In this document: one piece after another, positions 41,401 through 53,400 of the stretch | How positions within the stretch are numbered: the stretch's first letter is position 1 | How the letters are laid out: every line of letters starts with the position of its first letter | DNA from: Agapetus fuscipes | Taxonomy: Eukaryota > Arthropoda > Insecta > Trichoptera > Glossosomatidae | NCBI GenBank assembly: GCA_951799405.1 | Contig: OX637337.1 | Location: 2,170,001-2,234,000 of the forward strand | Direction: 5' to 3' | DNA length: 64,000 nucleotides | Notes under the pieces: generated by a model | Told to the model about the DNA's origin: nothing | What the model saw: only the letters and a program-made list of their open reading frames with translations | The model's database searches: none | Program-made: the position numbers and the translations under genes

Positions 41401-44400
41401 TACGTAAGGTACAGTGTTAATTTCATTTACGTTTATCATAATATTACGATCCGAAATAAATATAGCTACACCGCTATTCTTGTTAATTTTGGTACTTGCA
41501 GCTAAATAAGTGAACCCAGGAATATTATACTCTATTTGTCCGGCAGAGTGGGTTTCAGTTAACACAATAATGTCCGGTAAATAATTTAATAATTTAATAA
41601 TTTTATTGAAATAACAAATTCATCAAAATTTTTTTGTATACTCCGTATGTTATTATGTAGGATTGTTAAACTGTTTTCACACTTCACTAATATTTGATTT
41701 GCTTCATAGAATGAGTCAAATATTAGTTCATTTATATTTAGTTTAGAATCTATGTAGCTTATGTTTATGTCAGTCATAAATATGTAAATTTAGTCGTAGT
41801 CAATTCGATCTATGGCAATTTTATACATTTTTTGTCTGTAAATACATTGAGGGCTAGTTGTCTTGTGGGTAGTGTCGTTTTTTGTTTTGTATTTAATATT
41901 TAAAAAGTGACAGTTACTGCAAATCGCATCTTTTTCTAAGTTGTTACATTTCGCGTAGGTATGTTCTTGAGCGCAGTGTGGACAATTTGGTGGTTGTGTT
42001 CTTCCTAGGCATCTTTGTGCTGTATGTCCATATTTTAAGCAGTGATAGCACTGTACTAATGGGTTGCAGTCTTCTACGTATGCTCTATTATATTTTATAT
42101 TAATTTTGCCTTTTTCTAAAAGAATTTTTCGAAGTCTCCCTGTTGTTTGTATGATATAGTTGGTAGTTTCTCTTGGGTTAATACTTTTCAGTTCTTTTAT
42201 AAGTTTTATGTTCTCTTTTTCTTTTTCTTCAATACCCTCATTTTGGTTTACGATGCCCATGATGATTTCTTTTTCTGTGAGGTTTTTTTCTAGTCCCTTT
42301 AGTATGATGTAAGGTTTTTTCTTTTTCATTTCTTCTGTCGTCAGTTCCTTTCCAAGTGTATTGGAAATTTCTTTTTTCAATTTTTCTGCGCTTGTTTTCT
42401 CAGTACATGTAATTGTTATCTTTTTTTCACCAGTCTTTTTTATACCCGATATACCAATTTTTAGTTCAGTAGGGTTGATTTCTTTTTGGATCTTTTTTTT
42501 TATTTCTTCGGCACTTAATGTGTTTTTTGATTCTACCATGATTGCGTAATTTGTCACTGCGTTTTTGTTCTTTTTAACATTTTTATCTTCCCCAGCCACC
42601 GCCGCGTAGGTTTTGTGGCCAGATTCGATAAACTCTTCCAACTTTTTAGTGTAATGCTTGCTGTTTGTTATTACCGTTTCTTGGAGTTCTATGATCTTTT
42701 TCTGAAGGGAGTCCCTTTCAGCATGCATCTCTTCTTCTAGTAGCATGATCTTCTGCTCCAGTTGAAGCTTTATTTTAGTCTCCTTCACTGATCCCGTCAT
42801 TTTACTAATACACTCCTTTATATCACTTAGTATTGAATCCATTTTTTTTTTCAAAAATATCTCGCCCTGCTGGGCGCGACTCTTTTTAGTTTCACAATAC
42901 AAACAAACACAAATGTGCACTTCGTCCGCGTGAACACGTCCGCCTTGTGCAACGTTCGGCTAGCGAAATGATAATATATACATATATAATAATGCTAACA
43001 ATAAGCTGCCGGCGAAAACATGGACTTTGTTTGACGACAAGCTGCAAAATGAAAATTTCTGTCGTCAAACTAATCTCCAAGATTAATTTAAAATAGTTTG
43101 TGATGAAGGAGTTTGCTTTTAAGTTTTTGTAATTAATATAAAATTAATTCTAAGAAAAGTGCGTGTCAAATAGTATTATTTAAACAAGAAATTGATTTAG
43201 TATCAGGTTTTTAGTTCACTTTTCAGTACCGAAAATAAGATCCAAGTCTTGATTTTGTTTAAAACCTAATCTAAAATATAGTTTAAATTTTTTTGAGGAA
43301 TTCAAAAACACTGTTTATTTTCACATGAATATATTTAAAAAGATTACAATCTTTAGAGTAAGTTACTAACGTTTTCGACCTAGAAGGTCATCATCAGGTA
43401 TATATTTATACCTTCTAGGTCGAAAACGTTAGTAACTTACTCTAAAGATTGTAATCTTTTTAAATATATTCATGTGAAAATAAACAGTGTTTTTGAATTC
43501 CTCAAAAAAAAAATTTTAAACTATAACAGTATGAATTTTCACAGTGTTAATACACAAACAATACAAAATATAATCTAAAATACTTTAATCTGCTTTTCTT
43601 ATGAATCATATTTATTTTAATTATTTAAAAATTAAATTGGATAAAAACAGAGTTTTAATTCACTTTTTTTTTTTTTTTGATCAAACATTTTCGTCTAATT
43701 AGGCATCTTCAGGAACAGAATGAAATCTGTTTTTATCCAATTTTATTTTTAAATAATTAAAAATAGACTTTCATTGTGTAAATAGATTTACTCTTACAAA
43801 TATATTTATTTTATATTTTGTAGGTATTGTTTGTGTATTGACATATATTCCGTGATCTGTGGTATTAACACTGTGAAAATTTAGATTCAATAATTATTTA
43901 GTGTAAGGGTTTAAATCAAACACTGTTTTATATTTTCACTTTAACTATTATTTATTTTTTAATTTTACTACTCTTTCTTCTTTCTTCTTTCTTTCTTTGA
44001 TCTTTGATCATCGTCAGGTATAAATATTTATTTTATGTTAACTTTAATTTAACTTTATAAAAATGTTGAATTAAATAATCATAATACATTAGTACTGATT
44101 TTTTTACAAAGCCGTTGCTTTCGATGTAAAATATAAATAAAAAGATTTATATTTTCCAATAGCAAGCTATGATTGTAAGATACATCTTTAAACTTAAATA
44201 AGGAGAAATATTAGCATTTTAAAGTCGTAGTTTTTGCTCATACTTACAAAAACAAACTCCAATTTTTTCAAACTAAGCTCACAGAAGAAAATCTAAGATT
44301 TTGTGTTTTTTTTTTCAAACAGGAGTGGCATTACCAAAAGCTAGCAAAAACTATACCATTTGTATTTCGAATACGCTCTTCGCCGGATTGAAAAATTCAT

Positions 44401-47400
44401 ACACCTTTACCAAAAACTGGTCACCAAAGATTCATCCAGACTAACAGCAACTAGGTCTTGCTTGAGAATTGGCGCTAAATTGTTGGACGACCAAGCTCGT
44501 AAAAAGTTTGGTTGATAGCTTAGTTGGTAGAATGCTTGCATTCCATGCTGGGAGCAAGGGTTAGATTCCTACTGAAGGTGTCGAAAAGGATTATTTTTTG
44601 CCGTTTTGGTGTATATTTCAAACCCAAATAAATACCGGCTAGGTGTACTCAGCCTTCACAAGAAAAGAAAACCAGCCCCTCCGGGAGCTGGGATACCCCT
44701 CTTCAATTGAAAGTGGTTGGTCTGAGGCCGGCCCCCTTACCCGTAAAAATAAATAGGTCCCGAGTCACCATATGCGACACCTTCGGGATTAACGCAGGCA
44801 TGAAGTTACACTATGTATGTAGCTTAGTTGCGTTGCTTTATTTTCAGTAAATGCAGATGTCTGAAATGTTACCTAATATTTTAATTTAAACTGATTTTCA
44901 TGTTTTATTTTCAGATGTCCCCTGGTACCACAAAGTCCTTCTCAGCAACCCTCTAAAAGTCGCTATTGCTCTGTCAATTTTCGCCATCTTGGCACCAACT
45001 CTAGTCTTTTTCTTCTTCTACCAAAACGTCTACGAAAAAAATTCAGTCACAGATGGGTTCTCGTCTGGCTCATGCGCACACAACACCTCTCACAGACTAG
45101 AATGCGGTTTGGATTTAGACACTAGAAAAGACTGCCCGAAAAACTGTTGCTTTGACGAAGACAAACTATTCTGCTATCATTATCTGCCATCTCGATTCTC
45201 ATATTTTGTTTCAAGTAATGTCACACAAAATGAACTAACTTTAAAACCAAGACAAGTGAATACACCGTACAAATCAACAGACAATATGAAACAGCTTGGA
45301 CTGAAATTAAACGAAGTCAACGAAAGGCACTTCAATTTTATTATATTTGACAAAACCAAAGAGAAATTCAACGAAACTGACAGAAACATAACAAACAAAA
45401 TGTATAAAAGTAAAGTTTACAGACCTGAAATGTTTATTGAAATATTTGCTACGGAATTGGGGAATGATTCAAAGCCTCTTTTATCCACATCTAGAGGTCC
45501 TTTGATTGTATCGAAAAATATCTGGGAGTGGACGTTTCATCTGTCTGATGAAATGATTTACGGATTGGGAGAGTTGATTCTTGAACCTGGGATGACAAGA
45601 ATTATATACAACTCGGATGGCAACAGCCAAACGATTCCTTTTCTCATGTCCCAGAGGGAGGGGATCTTCTATGGGGTGTTTTTTGAGAGTCAAGGTCCGA
45701 TGGAAATAAAGATTATCGGTTCGCGAGCTGTGAATATCCGATGCTTATCCGGGGACAGATTCAGTGTACATTTTCTCTACGGACCGAAGCCTCCGGATGT
45801 TATAAATATGTTGGTTGATTTGATCGGAAAACCGGATTTGCCGCCGTATTGGGCGCTAGGAGCTCATTTTTGCAGGTATGTATTTGTACTATTTTTTTTC
45901 AAAAAAGTCGTGAAGAAGAATGCAATTCACTAAACAATTTTGTCTAGCCAAAAAGCAGATTTTAACATTGTAAATTATTAATTCATCATTTAATATTTTT
46001 AATGAATTATTCATAATTAATTACCCAATGATATAGATCTGTTGAACCGGGTCGAAGTATTGTCGATATGACACGACCCAGACGGTGTTCGAACTTGCGA
46101 TTTAAATAACGCAAATTCCAGCGCCAATTTCTCATACCCTTGACCATCCCAGCGACAATACGTATTTTTAAATAAATTCGTGAAACCGAATGAAATTCAC
46201 GAATCTATTTTTGCCTTCCTATAGACATGTATTTACATTATGAATTAAATAATCCATCGTTTTATTTAATTTAATTTAAGTTTTTATTTGAAATTATACA
46301 ATGACATCTGTTGAACTAGGGGCAAAGATATGATTAAGGGGTCCGACGCAAATAATATAAGAATAATAAAAACTACAACAAATAGGTTTTTTTTACATTT
46401 CATTAAAATAAATGTGACTGGGATAGTCAAAGGGATAAAGGCGTCGTCGCTCGAATTTGCGTTATTGACACTAACGCTGGTTCGAACCCCGCCTGCGTCA
46501 GATCCTATCGATAAAAACTTCGACCCTGGATCAACAGATGTCATCGGGTAGCTATGAATTTATAATTCATTAAAAAATTAGATAATGAATTATAGTTTCT
46601 GGCCAGGCAAAATAGGTTGGTCAAAAAACCAGTGAGTGTTTTATTTTTGGATACCCAAATTCAGGCTTTTTTTCATTAACAAAAGCCTCTTACACATTTA
46701 ACAGCTACCTTACTCCGGGTCTCTTTATATTGTTCTTAGTATAAATATTATGAAATACAACGCAATGTACTAATTCAAATCTACCCACTTAAGAAACCCC
46801 GTAGTATAAACATCGCGTAAACATAAATACGTATGAAAAATAAACCACTCACTAGGGTTGCTGTTGTATTTTTTAAACATTTTTCTTTGTACTCGATTGC
46901 ATAGAAATCACGTGATATTTCGAGCCAGGGGCAAGGAACTTCTCAAATATCAAAAATAATCTATTAAATTTGTGGGCAGAACGTTCACTTTTTCATTACA
47001 TTAAAAAAAACAAGATCACAACGAAATATATCTCTGTAATAACATGTGCCCTTAGTATAAAAAAATGCGTAAGTAAGTACTTAATATTTGCGTAAATACA
47101 TATTAAAGGAATAATGTATTAAAGTTCAGCGCGCTGTAGAATTTTAACTTGGTTATTGCATTTACGCGTCTGCTGAGTATTTACGCAAACTCGGCGTCAG
47201 CAAAGCAAAAAAATAATGTATTTTTTTTGTTCCATCTTAAAACGACACAGAGACAAAACGACAGATGACATAACGACACATGACGAAACAAAACATGACA
47301 GAACATCGCAATTACAGTAAATCACATGTCAAAGCATCACTATGACAACTGTGATGTTTTGTCATGTGATGTTTTTTCAAGTGCCGTTTATGGTATGTTC

Positions 47401-50400
47401 TGTTTTAGGTATTTGATGTTTTATCATGTGATGCTTTGCCCTTGTGTTATCTTGTCATAGTGATGTTTTGTCATGTGATGTACTGTCAATGTGATGTTCT
47501 ATCATATGTTATTCCCTCCTATTGTGCTGTTCTATCATATTGTGTTGTTCACGTGTCGTTTCGTCGTGTGTCGCAATGTTATGAGTCGCTTTGTAATGTG
47601 TTGTTCTATCATGTGCTGTTATATCATGTGTCGTTCTGTCGTGTGTGGTTTTGTCATGTGTCATTAAGTCATGTGCCGTTATGTCACATGTCGTTTTCTC
47701 ATGTGTCATTAAGTCATGTGCCGTTATGTCACGTGTCGTTTTCTCATGTGTCATTAAGTCATGTGCCGTTATGTCACATGTCGTTTTGTCATATGTCATT
47801 AAGTCATGTGCCGTTATGTCATATGTCGTTTTGTCATGTGTCATTAAGTCATGTGCCGTTATGTCACGTGTCGTTTTCTCATGTGTCATTAAAAGTTATG
47901 TGCCGTTATGTCACATGTCGTTTTGTCATATGTCATTAAGTCATGTGCCGTTATGTCACATGTCGTTTTGTCATATGTCATTTAATCATGTGCCGTTATG
48001 TCACATGTCGTTTTGTCATATGTCATTAAAAGTCATGTGTCTTGATGTCACTATCGTTTTGTAATATATTATATATATGAGGATAATTTATTTAATTAAA
48101 ATTAATACATGTCAAAAGAGCGCCGTTTTTGTGTATGTCACACCTCAAGGGCCCTCCTAATCATGAATGAGATATTTTAAAAAGGTGCTGTTTGAGTGCT
48201 TTCTTAAAAATGCCAACAGATTCCGAAACCCTCACTCCGGGTGGCAGTCTGTTCCACTCCACTGGTCCCGCAAACCGGAAAGCGCGATCCCCAAAATTAG
48301 TGCATATTTGACGGCGAGGCTGCACCAACCTGACAGCTCGACACCCCGCTGACCTAAGTGTCCGCCCCCTCACACTCACCTCAACGGGGGAAAACATGTC
48401 TGCCAGATATGATGGAGCCAAACCATTTAGGGCTTTAAATACCATCAAACACACACGGTAGACCACCCTCTCAGGAAAACGAAGCCAATGTAGTTCTTTC
48501 AACAGCGGAGTGATGTGAGAGAATTTGGACATCCCGAAGATCAGTCTTGCGGCCGCATTCAAAACAGACTGAAATCTGTTCAGTTGCTTCTTTGACTGGC
48601 CGATATAAAGTGTGGAACAATAATCAATTCGGGACATCACAAAAGCACTCACCAATGTTTTAACCACACCCGGCGGTAGACACCTCATGTGTCGTTATAT
48701 CATGTGCCGTTATGTCACGCGTCGTTATATCACGTGTCGTTTTGTCAGTGTACTGTTCTATTCTGTCACCATGTTTTTAATATTTGAAAACAGACGAATC
48801 TCATTTTATTTTTCGGGTAAATAATAAGTACGCCCTTGTTGTTTATTAACATTCTTAGTACTTGATAACGAGTGGGGAAAATGCTGGCACACACTCGAAG
48901 TACTCATCCCCAGTAAGGGGCTTACAGAAAAAAAATGCCATTGAATAAAATTTCAATAGAAATATGATATGTATGTTTCTCAAATATTCTTGACTGTGTC
49001 TTGTTTGTTCCCCCAGTATATAAAATTGAGTATTCACTCAACTAAAATCTAAATCTAAATCTAAGCTGCAAAGGCATGTATCATTTGAGATTCATATTAA
49101 ATGCATCACAAGCAGACATGCATAATTTCGCGCTTACACATGCCGCATGTGGACCTACAAAATAAAAAACCCAATCTCAAATGAACATAAGCCCTGCAAC
49201 TCTTGCCGACCTTCCCTGAAGCAGGGGTGACATTGGCAAAGTGAACCATTTTTTACAGTATGGGTGGTCAGCCGCATACCAACCTATCAGTCAACCATGT
49301 CGTAAAGCTCAAAAAAGTATGTAGAAGATACAACGAGGCCTATTGTAGGTTTATAACATTGCAACTAAGCTACACATGTAGTGTATTTTCCTGGATGCGA
49401 AATCCCCGAAGGATTCGCATACAGCGATTTAATATACCTAGTCCTACTTGTCCGGTCGATAGCTCAGTTGGTAGAGTGCTTGCATTCTAACCCGTGAGCT
49501 CGGGTTCGAATCCCACCGAGGAGTGTGTCAGAAATGATTTCCTATTTCGGTGTTTATTTCAAACCCCATAATAAAAATACCGGCAAGGTTTACTCAGCCT
49601 TCACAAGAAATGAGTACCAGCCCCCTCGGGAGCTGGGAAACCCCCACTTCAACTGAAGTGGTTGGCGTAAGGCCGGCCCCCTTACCTGGAAAAATAAATA
49701 GGTTCAACTCGCCACATGCGACCCCTTCGGGGATAACGCGGCAAGAAGTTACACTATATGTGTAGCTTAGTTGCGTTTTTTGCGAGTTGCGTAGTTATTT
49801 TTACGGGTATGGAGGCCAGCCTCACGCCAAACACTTCAGTTGAAAAAGGGTTTTCCAGTTACCGAAGAGGATAGTTCTCATTTCTTGTGAAGGCTGAGTA
49901 AATCTTGCCGGTATTTATTTTAGGTGTGTAAGAAACACCAAATCGGGAAATCATTTTTGACACCCTCGGTGGGGATCAAACCTTTGCTCTCGGGATGGGA
50001 TACAAGCATTCTACCTAGTGAGCTATCGACTGGACTTTTTACGAGCTTGGTCATCGCTACATAGCAAGAATTCTCAAGCAAGATCCAATGAACCATGAGT
50101 GATCGGTCTTTGGTAAAGGTTTATAAATTTTAAAACCCAGCAAAGAGCATATTTTTTATTTTTTTTCAAGAAATCCTCTGCGGGAGACTCCCTAGATTCT
50201 AAAGACTCTAGGGGTCTATGACACTTGTTGTAGTGCCGCAGAGGTGTACGAGCTTGGTCGTCGCTACAAAGCGCCAATACTCAAGCAAGACCCAGTTGCT
50301 GTAAGGCTGGCTGGACCTTTGGTGACCGGTCATTGGTAAAGGTTTATGAATTTTTCAACCCAGCGAAGAGCACATTCGAAATATAAATGGTATATTTTTG

Positions 50401-53400
50401 TGCTCCGCCGGGATCCGAATCCACAACCTTCCATTTACGAGTCCGAAGTGTTGCCACTGGACTACGGACCGGTAAAAAATTGAAAATGTAAATGGTATTT
50501 GCTCTACCGGGATTCAAACCCACAATGTTCCATCTAAGAGTCCGAAGCGTTACCTGTACTCTTAGTACGAGTTGCAAAACTTGAGTAATGTAAAGTTTAC
50601 GGCAATTATTAAAGAGTGATTTCCCCCAAAATCTGCCGTTTTTGTTTGTTTGAACTTGATTTTCTTCATCACTGTAACTCTTTTGCTAAGGTCATAAAGT
50701 GTAAGAAACAATAACGGCAGATTTTGGGAGAAATCACTCTTTAACATTTTCCGTAAACTTTACTTTTCTCAAGTTTTGCAACTCGGAATAAGGGTACAGA
50801 AGACTACGGACCGGCCCGCGGGTTGATTTTGTTTTTATTCATTTTTCGATTTACGCAATACTTGAGTATATTTTACTCAATGGTTTATACTTGGTGTAAA
50901 GATCAAAAATATATTCTCGGAAAACTTGACGAGCTCGTGTGATTTTGTTTTTCATTTATGATATTAACTTGATTCATGTTTTCGTCAAGCACATTAAGTT
51001 AGCTTTTTTTCAGTTTTCATTTTGGTATAATATTGTTACGAAATTAGGGTTCAAAAGTCTTTCAAATTAAAATACACAGGTCTTCTTATACAGTTGTTTA
51101 TTTTACACTTATAAATAATTTATTTTCAGAAAGCTTTCTCGACTATTCCACTTGGTTTCTGTTCACTGATCAAGTTAGTTCTATGTGTTTGTAAATCTTG
51201 TATGATACTCTGGCCCTGCAAGCCACTCGCACCCTTCTTATACTCTTTAAAAGAGTACAATCTAGACCTATATTTGCTAGACAGTTCCAGAAAGGCATAG
51301 TAATTATTATTTCTCGATGCTTCACGAATTTTATTCAATGATTCCTACCCACACAATACAATACATAATTCCTATAACTATAACAAATACCTACTTATTT
51401 TAAATATTTATATTTCATATTTACATAACAATATGTAATCATATTATTTAGTTTTGTATTCATCGGTGATATGATAGACCAGCACAGTGACAAAACAACG
51501 CACGACAAAACCTCACATTACATTGCATAACACTTACAGTACATAAGACATATCATAAAGAGCAATAACTCAAAAAATAAGAATGTTGGTAAATCACGTT
51601 TGAAGTTCAGACAACCAGTACAACTTGTATGGGATGAAAAAGACGACCGATGTTTTATCTCGGTCATATTCGTCCAAATTGAACGGCTGTCGCATTCTAC
51701 CTATTCTTCTCGCATTGTTCTGGCGTTTTATTACAAAATCTCAATTTTCCCAATTTTCGAGTTATTTATCTTTATTATTAAGCGTAGGTTCAGAATCACT
51801 TTGCATTTTTGTTTGTAAATTTACAATCCTCGAGCCCTAAACCCTCACGGCTATAATCTTTCAGTGATTTCTGAGCCTCCTTTGCTTTGTGTAAACACTT
51901 AGGAAAGTGTAGCTTCACGGGAGGGCCTTCTGCCACTCGCATCTCACATAATTTTTGCATGCGAGTCCTGTGACACATCCCCGGATGGGATGGATATACA
52001 GGGCGTGGGTCAGTGGAGGGAAGACTGACCCTGAGTACAACTATCTATAATCTAAAGTTTCAAGGATATATTAACATTTAAAGCTCTCAAATGCATGCCC
52101 ACAAACAAACACGTGCAATTAGCGCTTACAAATGCTGAATGTGTACGTACAATTCTGTAACTGTAACTCTGTCGCCATTCCGCTAGGGGTGGCCAGAGCC
52201 TCTGCAGAGTTGCCTCCATTTTTTCCTATCCTGACATACCTTTTTCAATTCCTTCATATCCATCACCTTTTTCATGCATTTTCTTCTTTTACGCTCACTT
52301 TGTATATCCCATTCTTTCACAATCTCCACAATCTGATCACTCCATACTTTTCTCGGTCGTCCCTTCCCTCGTTTTCCTTTCACACTTTCTTCGTATACAT
52401 ACTTTGTCAGTCTATCATTATTCATTCTTTTCACATGTCCAATGTCCATTCTTTTGTACTTTTGTACTTTCACATCCTCTTTCAAATTACATTCTTTTTT
52501 TACCCATTCATTCCAACTCTATCCCTCAACGTTTTTCCTGTCACACTTCTCAAATGCTTCATTTCCACCGTACATACTTTACTCATTTCACTATCATTCA
52601 CTGTCCATGCTTCACTTCCATACATCAAAGTCGGTAACAATAAAATCCAAACCTCAAATGAACATAAGAAGAACACAGGGGTGACATTGGCAAAGTGAAC
52701 CATTTTTTACAGTATGGGTGGTCAGCCTCATACTAACCTATAAGTCAAGACATCACATGACAAAACGTCACAATGATAAAACAATTCAGAAAAACATCAT
52801 TATGACAAAACATTTGTGGTTAATTTTTTTTAAAAGATTAACCAGATAATGTATACCTACATGAGTTCCATTTTCCCATGTCTAACTTTTTTGTTACACC
52901 GTTTATGGTGTTTTCTATTTTGTGATGTTTTGCCATCCTACCTAGCACTCAAGCAATCTCGAACAAATTATTATCTTTATAATTACCCAACGCCTATTTA
53001 TTTCTCGAGAGACTTCACAGACTGTTTAATTAACTCACACAGGCAAACCGTCCCCCAGTGCTTGTTTCGCTTACCCACTATTTGAATCAAATATGACCTT
53101 TTCATGAAATTGTCTCACGAATCATATTTTACACAATGTGAGTTAAGAAAAAAGCATAAAACACGATAATGTCATGGGGCTTCCACACGCTTGCCAACCC
53201 ATCACAAGTCAAGCGCACAGTGTGTCGTCTAGAACATGCTAACTGGACAAAATTTTGTCTAATGGACTAATTTTGTCCAGCTAGCATGTTCTAGACGACA
53301 CACTGCACACTTGGCTTGTAGCTAAGCGCACAGTGTGTCGTCTAGAACATGCTAGCTGGACAAAATTAGTCCATTAGACAAAATTTTGTCCAGCTAGCAT

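Larger units (their letters stand above)
38461..43070 (-). mobile_element. Jockey/CR1-type LINE, nearly full length, antisense in intron 1
   Basis: Minus-strand order: GC-richer 5' region (about 43070-42920), ORF1 (42842-41790), ORF2 (41777-about 38789), 3' UTR, and a poly-A tail seen as a T-run at 38460-38480. It lies 26 bp after the donor of the first coding exon and runs opposite to the gene. No clear target duplication was found. The copy is damaged by at least two frameshifts and one nonsense codon. Confidence 0.88.

Noticed and set aside
47640..48060. CRISPR-like array
   Set aside because: The spacers are themselves repeats, units are adjacent and degenerate, and the sequence is eukaryotic.
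47436..48064. Long open frames on both strands with Cys/His/Val-rich or Thr/His/Asp-rich repeats
   Set aside because: They are translations of the 45-46-bp minisatellite; all phases of a stop-poor tandem repeat stay open, and both strands look equally coding.
49452..49525. tRNA gene candidates at several sites with good A and B boxes
   Set aside because: Each is followed by a conserved non-tRNA SINE body and lacks a matching acceptor stem; the same unit is repeated many times.
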